Positions 15,751 to 24,083 of a stretch of DNA of 37,491 nucleotides are shown one piece after another. Numbering within the stretch: position 1 is the stretch's first letter; every line of letters starts with the position of its first letter. The translations under genes were made by a program, and so were the position numbers. Below the pieces are notes generated by a model. The model was not told where the DNA came from. It was given only the letters and a program-made list of their open reading frames with translations, and did no database searches. Source of the stretch: Actinacidiphila epipremni (lineage in GTDB: Bacteria > Actinomycetota > Actinomycetes > Streptomycetales > Streptomycetaceae); contig NZ_JAATEJ010000045.1 of the NCBI RefSeq assembly GCF_012034175.1, positions 1-37,491 of the forward strand. Direction: 5' to 3'.

Positions 15751-17897
15751 ACGCGGTAGGACCCGCGCTCGCGGCGGTCGGCGGGCTGGCCGTCGCGGGT
15801 GCGCTGGCCGGGGGGCTGGCTCCCGCTCGCGTCCGGCCGCTCGCCGCGGGGCTGTGCACGGCCGGGCTCGGGGCTGCCGGAGTGGTGGCGGGTGCGGCGG
15901 CGCTGGGCGGGGCGCGGTACGGGGTGTGGCTGCCGGGGCTGCTGCCGCTGGCGGGCGTACGGCTGGCGGTGGATCCGCTGTCGGGGCTGTTCATGGCGGT
16001 GACCGGCGCGGTCACGGTGGCCGTGGCGGTGTACGGGGTGGGGTACGCCTCGCCCGGCGGCGGCATGCACGGTGGGCGTGGCCCGGGGGACGAGGACGCT
16101 GCCGGGTCGGCGGGCGGCAGACACGCCGGGTCGGACGCTCATGAGCCGCGGGACGCCCTCGCGGCGGGCGGCGGTGACCATGGCGTGCGGTCGCGGGGGG
16201 CGCAGGCGGTGGGGCCGGTGTTCGCGGGGGCCATGGTGCTCGTGCCGGCCGCCGGGTCCGTGTCGACCTTTCTGCTGCTGTGGGAGCTGATGGCGCTCGC
16301 GTCGCTGCTGCTCGTGCTGGCCGAGCACCGCGAGCGGCCCACCGTACGCAGTGCGGGGCTGTGGTACGCGGTCATGACGCATCTGGGGCTGGTGCTGCTG
16401 CTCGTCGGGCTCGCGCTGTTCGCCGCGCGGGCCGGCGGGGAGTCGTTCGCGGCGCTGCGGGCGGGGGCGGGCGGGATGCCGGCGGGGGTGCGGGGGACGG
16501 TCTTCGTCATGACCGCGCTCGCCTTCACCTCCAAGGCGGGCCTCGCGCCGCTGCACGCGTGGTTGCCGCGGGCGCATCCCGAAGCGCCCAGCCACGTCTC
16601 GGCGTTGATGAGCGCGGCGATGGTGAACCTCGGCGTCTACGGGCTGCTGCGGGTCGGTTTCGACCTGCTCGGCGGCGGCCCGGCGTGGTGGTGGCTGCTG
16701 CTCATGGGCGCGGGCGCGCTCTCGGCGGTGTACGGGATACTCCAGGCGGCGATGGCCTCGGACCTCAAGCGGCTGCTGGCGTACTCGACGTCGGAGAACC
16801 TGGGCCTGGTCGTGCTCGGCACCGGTGCGGCGGGGCTGTTCCGGGCGGCGGGCGACCGGCCGCTGGCCGCGCTCGCGCTCGCGGCGGCGCTGCTGCACGT
16901 CGTCAACCACGCTGCTTTCAAGGCGCTGTTGTTCTGCGCGGCCGGCTCGGTGCTGCGCGCGACGGGGCTGCGTGACCTGGACCGGCTGGGCGGGCTGCGG
17001 GCCCGGATGCCGGTCACTGCGGGGCTGTTCGCGCTCGGCGCGCTGGGCGCGGTGGCGCTGCCGCCGGGCAACGGCTTCGTCAGCGAGTGGCTGCTGCTCC
17101 AGGCACTCGTGCACGGCCTCGCGGTGCCGGGCGCGGCGGCGGCCGTCGTGCTGCCGGTGGCCGTCGCGGTGATCGCCCTGTCGGCGGGGCTGGCCGCCGC
17201 GGTGTTCGTCAAGGCGCTGGGCGTGGGCTTCTTCGCCCGGCCGCGCAGTGCCGGGGCGGGCAGGGCGGTGGAGAGCCCGCCGGCGATGCTCGCCGGGATG
17301 GCGCTGCTCGCGGCGTGCTGCGCGGCCCTGGCGCTGGTTCCGGGGGCGCTCGGGCCGGCGCTGACGCGGGCCGTGCGGGCGGCCGGCGTCGGGACCGAAA
17401 AGCCGCTGGCCGACGGGGAGTTGGGCGTGCACCTGGCGCACACCTCGGCCGCGCTGCATCCGCTGTGGGTGGCGCTCGCGCTGGTCGCGGGCACGGCCGC
17501 GGTCGCGGGCCTGGCGCGGCTGCCGGCCCGCCGCCGGGCCAGGCGCCGGGACGCCCGGCTGTGGGACTGCGGAGGCGGGGCGCCGACCGCGCGCATGGCG
17601 TATACGGCGACGTCCTTCGCCGAGCCGTTGCAGCGGGTCTTCGACGACGTCCTCGCCCCCGAGCAGGACGTGGACGTCACCCCGGTGCGGGAGTCCGCGT
17701 ATCTGGTGGAGCGGGTCCGCTTCCAGCGGCTCGTGCCCGACCGGATCGAGCACCGGCTCTACCGGCCGCTGCTGGCCGCGGTGTCCGGGCTCGCCGACCG
17801 GGCCCGCGGGCTCGGCGGCGGGAGCGTCCATCTCTACCTGGGCTACGGCCTGTTCGGGCTTGTCGCGGTGCTCGCCGCGCTGGTGGTGGGCTGGTGA
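15747..17897 (+). CDS. hyfB: HyfB-like proton-pumping membrane subunit (Rv0083-type)
   Basis: A 716-aa multi-spanning membrane protein of the Mrp/NuoL-N antiporter family. The proton_antipo_M core is clear: the charged WELMALASLLLVL helix, AFTSKAGLAPLHAWLPRAHPEAPSHVSALMS with the pumping Lys and the broken helix, and AMASDLKRLLAYSTSENLG. A C-terminal domain (RLWDCGGGAPTARMAYTATSF) matches that of hydrogenase-4 component B. Residues about 101-154 form a Gly/Asp/His-rich loop between two helices that is unusual for the family. GTG 15747 overlaps the previous stop by 4 bp. It should carry protons or Na+ across the membrane, driven by the redox arm. Confidence 0.88.
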   Translation: MNAVGPALAAVGGLAVAGALAGGLAPARVRPLAAGLCTAGLGAAGVVAGAAALGGARYGVWLPGLLPLAGVRLAVDPLSGLFMAVTGAVTVAVAVYGVGYASPGGGMHGGRGPGDEDAAGSAGGRHAGSDAHEPRDALAAGGGDHGVRSRGAQAVGPVFAGAMVLVPAAGSVSTFLLLWELMALASLLLVLAEHRERPTVRSAGLWYAVMTHLGLVLLLVGLALFAARAGGESFAALRAGAGGMPAGVRGTVFVMTALAFTSKAGLAPLHAWLPRAHPEAPSHVSALMSAAMVNLGVYGLLRVGFDLLGGGPAWWWLLLMGAGALSAVYGILQAAMASDLKRLLAYSTSENLGLVVLGTGAAGLFRAAGDRPLAALALAAALLHVVNHAAFKALLFCAAGSVLRATGLRDLDRLGGLRARMPVTAGLFALGALGAVALPPGNGFVSEWLLLQALVHGLAVPGAAAAVVLPVAVAVIALSAGLAAAVFVKALGVGFFARPRSAGAGRAVESPPAMLAGMALLAACCAALALVPGALGPALTRAVRAAGVGTEKPLADGELGVHLAHTSAALHPLWVALALVAGTAAVAGLARLPARRRARRRDARLWDCGGGAPTARMAYTATSFAEPLQRVFDDVLAPEQDVDVTPVRESAYLVERVRFQRLVPDRIEHRLYRPLLAAVSGLADRARGLGGGSVHLYLGYGLFGLVAVLAALVVGW

Positions 17898-18856
17898 GCG
17901 CCACGGGTTACGTCGCTGTCGCCGCGCAGGTCGCCGTCGTGGCGGGCGGTGCGCCGCTGCTCACCGGGTGGATGCGGCAGGTGCGGGCGCGGCTCGAAGG
18001 ACGGGCCGGCGCCGGGGTCGTGCAGCCGTGGCGGGACGCGCGCAAGCTGCTGCGCAAGGAGCCGGTCTCGCCGACCGGGACGGGGCCGGCCTTCCGGTTG
18101 GCGCCGCTGCTGCTGGTCGCCGGGACGGCGGTGGTCGCCGCGCTGGTGCCGCTCGCCGCGACGCGTACGCCGGTCAGCGGCAGCGCCGACCTGATCCTGG
18201 TCGTCGCGCTGCTCGCGCTCGGCACGGTGGCGCTCGCGCTCGCGGGGCTGGACACCGGGACGGCCTTCGGCGGCATGGGCGCGTCGCGGGAGATGACGAT
18301 CGCGGCGCTGGTCGAACCGACCATCCTGCTCGCGGTGTTCGCGGTGTCGATCCCGGCCGGCTCCACCAACCTGCCGGCGATCGTGGCCGGCACGATCGAC
18401 CACCCGGCCCGTACCGCCTCCCCCGCCGAACTGCTCGCGGTCGCGGCGCTGGTGGTGGCGGTGCTGGCCGAGACCGGGCGGATCCCGGTGGACAACCCGG
18501 CCACGCATCTCGAACTGACCATGGTCCACGAGGCGATGGTCCTGGAATACGCCGGGCCGGATCTGGCGCTGGTCGAACTCGGGTCGCAGATGCGGCTGGC
18601 CGTGCTGCTGGGGCTGGTCGCGACGCTGGCGGCGCCGTGGGGTGTCGCGACGGGCGGCTCGCCGGCGCTGCTGGCGCTGGCGTTGGCGCTGCTGGTGGCC
18701 AAGGTGGCGGTGCTGGGCACGGCGTTGGCCGCGGCGGAGGTCTTCCGGGCGAAGGTGCGGCTGTTCAAGGTGCCCGAACTGCTCGCCGGCTCCTTCGTGC
18801 TGGCGCTGCTGGCGGTCGTCGGCTCGTACTTCCTGACCGGGGAGGCGGGCCGGTGA
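17894..18856 (+). CDS. hycD: HycD/NuoH-like membrane subunit (Rv0084-type)
   Basis: A 320-aa membrane protein of the NuoH/HycD/HyfC family, the subunit that joins the redox arm to the pumping modules. The family signature is seen at GRIPVDNPATHLELTMVHEAMVLEY, whose acidic residues line the quinone-site/E-channel region, and in the N-terminal QPWRDARKLLRKE loop. It has about eight membrane helices. GTG 17894 overlaps the previous stop by 4 bp, and its own stop overlaps the next start in the same way. Confidence 0.9.
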   Translation: MSATGYVAVAAQVAVVAGGAPLLTGWMRQVRARLEGRAGAGVVQPWRDARKLLRKEPVSPTGTGPAFRLAPLLLVAGTAVVAALVPLAATRTPVSGSADLILVVALLALGTVALALAGLDTGTAFGGMGASREMTIAALVEPTILLAVFAVSIPAGSTNLPAIVAGTIDHPARTASPAELLAVAALVVAVLAETGRIPVDNPATHLELTMVHEAMVLEYAGPDLALVELGSQMRLAVLLGLVATLAAPWGVATGGSPALLALALALLVAKVAVLGTALAAAEVFRAKVRLFKVPELLAGSFVLALLAVVGSYFLTGEAGR

Positions 18857-19548
18857 GCCACGGTGTCTACGCCCAACTCCTCGATCTGGCCTGCGGGGTG
18901 TTCCTGCTGTGCGCGGTCGTCGTGCTGTGGCGGCGCGAACTGGCCGTGGTGGTGCGGGTGCTGGCCGTGCAGGGTGCGGCGCTCGCCGCGATCGCCGCGG
19001 TCCTCGGCGGGCACGAGCGGCGCTGGGGGCTGCTGGTGGTCGCCGCCGGGGTCGGGGTGCTGCGGGCCGGTGTGCTGCCGTACCTGCTGCGGCGGGCACT
19101 CGATGTGGGGGCGGTGGGCGGCGGCCCGTACCGGGAGGACGTCAGCGAGGGGCGCGAGACGCGGCCGGTGGTGAACGTCGCTGCGTCGCTGGTGGTCGCG
19201 GCGCTGCTGGTGCTGCTCGCCTACGCCGTCGCCCGGCCGCTGGTCGCGCTGGACCCGACGCCGGCCACCAGGGCGCTGCCGGTGGGGCTCTCCGTCGTGC
19301 TGATCGGCTTCTTCGCCCTGGTCGCCAGGCGGCGGGCGCTCGCGCAGGTCGTCGGCTTCCTCGTGCTGGACAACGGCATCACCGCGACCGCCTTCCTCGC
19401 CGCCTCCGGGGTGCCGCCGATCGTGGAGCTCGGGGTGTCCTTCGACGTGCTGCTCGCCGTGCTGGTGCTGTACGTGCTGACCGCGCGGATGCGGGCCGCC
19501 TTCGGCGGCACGGACCTCGACGACCTGCGGGAGCTGAGCGACCGATGA
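18853..19548 (+). CDS. hycP: HyfE/HycP-like membrane subunit (Rv0085-type)
   Basis: A 231-aa membrane protein resembling HyfE, which is like NuoK with added helices. About seven hydrophobic segments are visible, with a hydrophilic loop GGGPYREDVSEGRETRP near residue 100. The C-terminal FLVLDNGITATAFLAASGVPPIVELGVSFDVLLAVLVL contains the conserved membrane Glu of the proton path. GTG 18853 is coupled to the upstream gene and the stop is coupled to the next ATG. Confidence 0.85.
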   Translation: MSHGVYAQLLDLACGVFLLCAVVVLWRRELAVVVRVLAVQGAALAAIAAVLGGHERRWGLLVVAAGVGVLRAGVLPYLLRRALDVGAVGGGPYREDVSEGRETRPVVNVAASLVVAALLVLLAYAVARPLVALDPTPATRALPVGLSVVLIGFFALVARRRALAQVVGFLVLDNGITATAFLAASGVPPIVELGVSFDVLLAVLVLYVLTARMRAAFGGTDLDDLRELSDR

Positions 19549-21056
19549 ACCCTGCCGCCTCCGCCCTGCTGCTGACCGCGCCGCCGGCCGTACCGCTGGC
19601 CGCGGCGGCGCTGCACGCCGTCGCATGGCGGCGCGCGGCCCGGGGCGCCCGGGTGCCGGGCCCCGCGCAGTGGGCCGGGCTGCTCGGGCCCGCCGCGATC
19701 GTGGGGTGCGCCGCGGCGCTGGCCTCGTACGTGCCCGGGCACGGGCCGGTGACCGCGTACGGGCGGCTGCTGCGCGCGGACGGGCTCAGCGTGTGGATGC
19801 TGCTGGTGACCGGGGCCGTCGCGCTGCTCGCGCTCGCCGCGAGCCCCGGCTACCTCGCCGGGGAGCGGGCCGCCGGGCACACGGACGCCGCGGGCACGCA
19901 CCGCTACTACACGCTCGTGCACGCCTTCCTCGCCGCGATGTGCGTGGCGCTGCTGGCGGCGAACCTCGGCGTGGTGTGGGTCGCCATCGAGGCGACGACG
20001 ATCGTGACGGCCTTCCTCGTCGGCCACCGCACCACCCGGGCGTCGGTCGAGGCGGCCTGGAAGTACGTGGTGATCTGCTCGGCGGGCATCGCGCTGGCCT
20101 TCCTCGGCACGGTGCTGATCTATTACGCGGCCCGGCAGGCGGGCATCTCCGAGGCGTCGGCGCTGGACTGGCCGACACTCGCCGCGCACGCCGGGCGGCT
20201 CGACCCGGCGGTGACCCGGCTCGGCACGGCGCTGGTCGTGCTGGGCTTCGGCGCGAAGGCCGGGCTCGTCCCGCTGCACGCGTGGCTGCCGGACGCGCAC
20301 AGCCAGGCGCCGGCGCCGGTGTCGGCTCTGATGTCGGGGGTGCTGCTGGCGGTGTCCTTCACGGCGCTGCTGCGCTACAAGGCGGTCGCCGACACCGCGC
20401 TCGGCGCCGGCTACACGCGGGGGCTGCTGGCCACGGTCGCGCTGGTGACGCTGGCGCTGTCGGCGGTGCTGCTGCTCGCGCAGCGCGACTACAAGCGGAT
20501 GCTGGCGTATTCGAGCATGGAGCACATGAGCGTGATCGCGCTGGGCGCGGCCATCGGCGGGCCGGTGGCGATGCCCGCGGCGCTGCTGCATGTCGCCGGG
20601 CACGGCCTGGCGAAGACCGTCGCCTTCTGCTCCGCAGGGCACATCCTGCGGCTGCGCGAGACCACGCGGGTGGGGCGGGTGCGGGGGCTGCTCGCGCAGT
20701 CGCCGGCGCTCGGGGCGGTCTTCGGGCTCGCGGTGGTGGCGCTGCTGGGACTGCCGCCGTTCTCGCTGTTCGCGTCCGAAGTCGGCATCGTGCGGGGCGG
20801 GTTCACCGGGGGGCTGGGGTGGGCGGTGTCGCTCGCGCTGGCGCTGGTGCTCTTCGCGTTCGCCGCGCTGGGCTACCGCACCGGGCGGATGGTGCTGGGG
20901 CCGCCGGTCGCGGCGGCCGGGCCGCCGCAGGCCCTCGGGGTGACGTCCGCGGTGCCGCTGGTGGCGGGGCTGCTGGCGTGCGCCGCCCTCGGTACGGCGC
21001 TGGGTCCGCTGTCGCACCTGCTCACCGCCGCGGCGACGACTGTCGGGGGGCGCTGA
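19545..21056 (+). CDS. hycQ: HyfF/HycQ-like proton-pumping membrane subunit (Rv0086-type)
   Basis: A 503-aa second antiporter-family subunit. Core motifs are VVWVAIEATTIVTAFLVGH (conserved Glu), GFGAKAGLVPLHAWLPDAHSQAPAPVSALMSG (pumping Lys and helix break) and LAQRDYKRMLAYSSMEHMSV. It lacks the long C-terminal domain of the HyfB-like subunit. With that subunit it gives the complex two predicted ion-pumping modules. ATG 19545 overlaps the preceding stop by 4 bp. Confidence 0.88.
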   Translation: MNPAASALLLTAPPAVPLAAAALHAVAWRRAARGARVPGPAQWAGLLGPAAIVGCAAALASYVPGHGPVTAYGRLLRADGLSVWMLLVTGAVALLALAASPGYLAGERAAGHTDAAGTHRYYTLVHAFLAAMCVALLAANLGVVWVAIEATTIVTAFLVGHRTTRASVEAAWKYVVICSAGIALAFLGTVLIYYAARQAGISEASALDWPTLAAHAGRLDPAVTRLGTALVVLGFGAKAGLVPLHAWLPDAHSQAPAPVSALMSGVLLAVSFTALLRYKAVADTALGAGYTRGLLATVALVTLALSAVLLLAQRDYKRMLAYSSMEHMSVIALGAAIGGPVAMPAALLHVAGHGLAKTVAFCSAGHILRLRETTRVGRVRGLLAQSPALGAVFGLAVVALLGLPPFSLFASEVGIVRGGFTGGLGWAVSLALALVLFAFAALGYRTGRMVLGPPVAAAGPPQALGVTSAVPLVAGLLACAALGTALGPLSHLLTAAATTVGGR

Positions 21057-21058
21057 GG

Positions 21059-22558
21059 ATGGCCGCTCGTACCGTGCACGAGGTCGGTGTCGGCGAACTG
21101 CCGGGTGCCGTAGAGGCGTTGCTGGACGGTGGGGCGCGGCTGGGGCTGGTGGCCGCGCATCATGACGGCGAGGGCGCGGTGGGCGGCCGGGCGGTGCGGG
21201 TGGTGTACCTCTTCCTCGCCGGGCCGCCCGACCTGCGCACCGAGCTGCACGTACGCCTCGACGCCGACCGGCCGCGGCTGCCGTCGCTGGCCGAACTGTC
21301 CTTCCCCGCCGGGCGGTTCGAGCGCGAGATGCACGACCTGCACGGGGTGGAGGTGCCGGACCACCCGCTGCCGCGCCGGCTCGTACGGCACTTCCACTGG
21401 CCGCGCGGCTGGTATCCGCTGCGGCCGGACGCCGGGCCTCCCCCGCCGTTCGGCGAGCCCGAGGGGCCGTACCCCTTCCTGCGGGTCGAGGGCGACGGGG
21501 TGTACGAGATCCCGGTCGGGCCGGTGCACGCCGGGCTCATCGAGCCCGGGCACTTCCGCTTCTCCGTCGTCGGGGAGACGATCATCAAGCTCAAGGCGCG
21601 GCTGTGGTTCGTCCACAAGGGTGTGGAAAAACTCTTCCAGGGCCGGGACGTCGCCGGTGGGCTGCGGCTCGCCGAGCGGATCAGCGGAGACACGGCGGTG
21701 GGCCACGCGCTGGCGTACTGCCTGGCCGTGGAGGAGGCGACCGGCACCGACGTGCCCGAGGCCGCGCGGCAAGCGCGGGCGCTGCTGCTGGAGTTGGAGC
21801 GGGTGCACAACCATGTCGCCGACCTCGGCGCGCTGTGCAACGACGTGGGGCACGCGATCCTCAACGCCCACGCCCAGCGGGTACGCGAGGAGTTGCTGCG
21901 GCTGAACCAACTCACCACCGGGCACCGGCTGTTGCGCGGCGGTGTGCTGCCCGGCGGCGCGGCCCTGCGTGCCCTGCCGGACCCGGCGCGGACCGCCGCG
22001 CTGCGGGCGGACATCCGGGAGATCGCCCAACTCGCCCTCGGCCACACCACGGTGCGCGACCGCTTCACCGGCACCGCCCGGCTGCCGGAGCAGGCCGCGC
22101 GCGACCTGGGCTGCCTCGGTTACGTGGCCCGCGCGAGCGGGCTGACCGCCGACGCCCGGATCGCGCACCCCTTCCTCGCCGAAGGGTCCGCGCCGCCGGC
22201 CGTCCCCGTGCACACCGCGGGCGACGTCCTGGCCCGTTTCCTGGTGCGCGCCGAGGAGATCGAGGTCTCCCTCGGCCTGATCGACCGCCTGGCGGCCTCG
22301 TTGGGCGCGCCCGGCACGTACGCCGTGCCCCTCGCCGGGGGTTCCGGCTCCGGGGTGGGTGTCGTCGAGGGCTGGCGCGGGGCGATCGCCACCCGCCTGG
22401 AATTCTCCCCCGACGGCACCCTGGCCCGGGTCAAACCGGTGGACCCGTCCTTCTTCAACTGGCCCGCCCTGCCGGTCGCCTTGAAGGCGACGATCGTGCC
22501 GGACTTCCCCTTGGCGAACAAGAGCTTCAATCTCTCCTACGCCGGCAACGACCTCTGA
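21059..22558 (+). CDS. hycE: HycE/HyfG-like large subunit lacking all Ni ligands (Rv0087-type)
   Basis: A 499-aa fusion. Residues 1 to about 135 are NuoC-like (FERE-MHDLHGVEVPDHP) and the rest is NuoD/hydrogenase-large-subunit-like (PVGPVHAGLIEPGHFRF, FVHKGVEKLFQGR). In true [NiFe] enzymes the first site is RxCGxC; here the aligned residues are R207-I-S209-G-D-T212, so both Cys are replaced. The C-terminal DPCxxC is replaced by N491-L-S493-Y-A-G496 and the protein simply ends in GNDL, so there is no maturation peptide. The only Cys are C221 and two others not in CxxC motifs. It therefore cannot hold a NiFe centre. Such proteins belong to the energy-converting hydrogenase-related (Ehr) type. 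It may react with quinone, as NuoD does, or with another partner. It starts 2 bp after the previous stop. Confidence 0.9.
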   Translation: MAARTVHEVGVGELPGAVEALLDGGARLGLVAAHHDGEGAVGGRAVRVVYLFLAGPPDLRTELHVRLDADRPRLPSLAELSFPAGRFEREMHDLHGVEVPDHPLPRRLVRHFHWPRGWYPLRPDAGPPPPFGEPEGPYPFLRVEGDGVYEIPVGPVHAGLIEPGHFRFSVVGETIIKLKARLWFVHKGVEKLFQGRDVAGGLRLAERISGDTAVGHALAYCLAVEEATGTDVPEAARQARALLLELERVHNHVADLGALCNDVGHAILNAHAQRVREELLRLNQLTTGHRLLRGGVLPGGAALRALPDPARTAALRADIREIAQLALGHTTVRDRFTGTARLPEQAARDLGCLGYVARASGLTADARIAHPFLAEGSAPPAVPVHTAGDVLARFLVRAEEIEVSLGLIDRLAASLGAPGTYAVPLAGGSGSGVGVVEGWRGAIATRLEFSPDGTLARVKPVDPSFFNWPALPVALKATIVPDFPLANKSFNLSYAGNDL

Positions 22559-22559
22559 A

Positions 22560-22579
22560 AGCCCGGGATTTGGCGGGCT
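22560..22579. terminator. Short hairpin between convergent genes
   Basis: AGCCCG and CGGGCT pair around an 8-base loop, 2 bp after the hycE-like stop and 7 bp from the convergent DUF805 stop. It could end transcription from both sides; there is no T tract. Confidence 0.4.
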
Positions 22580-22585
22580 CTCAGC

Positions 22586-22966
22586 TCAGTAATGCACGGG
22601 CGGCGGGAAGTAGCCGGGGTTCTCGGCGAACTTCGGGTCCGGGCCGTACATGTTCTGGCTGCGGTCGCCCTCGGTGCAGAAGAACACCAGCAGGATGATG
22701 CCGCCGACCAGCGGGATGAGGCCGAACAGCACGAACGAGCCGGACCGGCCGGTGTCGTGCAGGCGCCGCACGCTCACGGCGAGGCTGGGCACGATGATCG
22801 CGGCGAGGTAGAGGAAATACGGGATCATGGTGCCGGCCACGCCGCCGATGATTGCCAGGACGACGGCTGCGATGACGTTGAACAAGGTGTACATCCAGTA
22901 CTCCTCGCGGCGGGCTCTCCCGCTGAAAACGGCATACTTCTTGAGCACGTCGATATACCAGTGCAT
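22586..22966 (-). CDS. DUF805 membrane protein
   Basis: A 126-aa protein opening with MHWYIDVLKKYAVFSGRARREEYW, the hallmark of DUF805, followed by membrane helices at about residues 27-45, 50-66 and 81-102. RRLHDTGRSGSFVLFGLIP, also conserved, lies between the last two. The tail (GPDPKFAENPGYFPPP) is soluble. The family is widespread in bacterial inner membranes with no settled function. ATG 22966 follows GGGGGA; the longer frame to 23068 reads unlikely sequence. Confidence 0.88.
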   Translation of the reverse strand: MHWYIDVLKKYAVFSGRARREEYWMYTLFNVIAAVVLAIIGGVAGTMIPYFLYLAAIIVPSLAVSVRRLHDTGRSGSFVLFGLIPLVGGIILLVFFCTEGDRSQNMYGPDPKFAENPGYFPPPVHY

Positions 22967-23491
22967 TGCTGTGTCCCCCCAAGGACCGAACTCGCGGTCG
23001 GATGACCATCCCCGGCCGAATTCCGGCTGGGCCAGCAGACGATATGGGTGTGGGCATGCGCGAGTCAAGAAACCGGATGGCCCCGCAGAAGGATGTGAAA
23101 GGTGGGGCGGGGGGTGGGGCGCGCGGTCCTCGGAACGCGGCGGCGGCGGGCGGTGCGGGGCGGGGGCGGGCCGTAGGGGGACTGCCAGTCCGGGCGGTCC
23201 GCCGCACGGGCCGTGGGGAGGGGGCGGCGGACGGCTGCGCCCGGGAGGCGCGCGAAGGTCAGGCGCACCGGGGGCGGGGGCGGAGGAAGGGGCACGCAGG
23301 AGGTGGGGAGCACGGGGGACACCGGTTTTCCGTGAGAGGACCGCAGCGGGAAGCAGCGCGGCGCCCCAGGGGGCGGCGCGCGACGGGTTCAGCGCTCGGG
23401 GGGCTCACACGGTGTACAACGGCGGGTCCTTCGCGGGTGGGGACAGGTGGCAGCACTGTAATGGCGCGGCCCGGGGCGGGGCCAGCGGTTT
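22967..23491. other. G-rich intergenic region without a gene
   Basis: About 525 bp with no supported gene on either strand. From about 23095 to 23400 the plus strand is dominated by G runs (GGGGCGGGGGGTGGGG-like), which opens long meaningless frames. It should include the DUF805 promoter and the 3' region of the WhiB-type gene. Confidence 0.5.
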
Positions 23492-23749
23492 TCAGCCGCG
23501 CCGGGGGCGGGAGCGCTGGGCGCGGCGGCGGATCGCGCGGCGCTCGTCCTCGCTCAGGCCGCCCCAGACGCCGGAGTCCTGGGCGGTGTCCAGCGCCCAC
23601 CGGCGGCACTGCTCGATGACGGGGCACCGGCGGCAGACGGTCTTGGCCTCCTCGATCTTCAGCAGGGCGGGGCCGGAGTTGCCGACCGGGAAGAACAGCT
23701 CGGGGTCCTCGTCGCGGCAGGCGGCGTCGTGTTGCCAGGCCGGGATCAT
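23492..23749 (-). CDS. WhiB-type regulator (WhiB1/WblE-like)
   Basis: An 85-aa protein with the WhiB domain: four cysteines in C-(many)-C-x2-C-x5-C spacing (AACRDEDPELFF, then VCRRCPVIEQC) for an O2- and NO-sensitive 4Fe-4S cluster, the turn GVWGGLSEDERRA, and a basic Arg-rich tail for DNA binding. The DEDPELFFPVGNSGPAL segment is closest to M. tuberculosis WhiB1 and Streptomyces WblE. Family members act by binding the principal sigma factor. ATG 23749 has a strong GGAGGA. Strict orthology to WblE cannot be shown here. Confidence 0.92.
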   Translation of the reverse strand: MIPAWQHDAACRDEDPELFFPVGNSGPALLKIEEAKTVCRRCPVIEQCRRWALDTAQDSGVWGGLSEDERRAIRRRAQRSRPRRG

Positions 23750-23931
23750 CGCTCCTCCATCGCATGACGGTTGCTCGTGCGGCGTTCGTACGGCGTTCGT
23801 GCGGGCGTTGGTGCGGGAGTGCCCTTCGGTCCGCCTTACCGGTGAGGCGCCGCCGAATCGTCCCGGCGTACGAATGCGGTTCGGGGGCAGAGACGTGGGA
23901 CCAGAGCGATTACCTCGAACCGCAGGAAGTG

Positions 23932-24015
23932 GTGAAGTACATGTATATCGGCGTCGGGACCATCGTCTTGATCCTCGTCATCATCGTCATCGTCATGCTG
24001 CTCCGGCGCGGCTGA
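23932..24015 (+). CDS. Tiny single-helix membrane peptide
   Basis: From GTG 23932 the frame gives 27 aa: MKYMYIGVGTI followed by a continuous Val/Ile/Leu helix and LLRRG. AGGAAG lies just upstream of the GTG; ATG 23941 is an alternative. The frame is open further upstream to 23764, but that part reads basic low-quality sequence. The peptide should be inserted in the membrane with its RRG end inside. Function is unknown; similar tiny proteins are frequent in Streptomyces. Confidence 0.5.
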   Translation: MKYMYIGVGTIVLILVIIVIVMLLRRG

Positions 24016-24083
24016 CGACGCTCAAGCCCCGCCGTCCGACCGCTCGCTTGCGAGGTGGGGCATGCGCCGGTCGGCGGGCGGCG

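Noticed and set aside
15636..17831. 731-aa minus-strand frame opposite the HyfB-like gene
   Set aside because: Gln/Arg/His/Pro-rich shadow of a real gene; the plus strand has clear conserved motifs and coupled starts.
15265..22558. A working formate hydrogenlyase or H2-forming hydrogenase
   Set aside because: All four Ni-binding Cys of the large subunit are absent, and no maturation genes are nearby.
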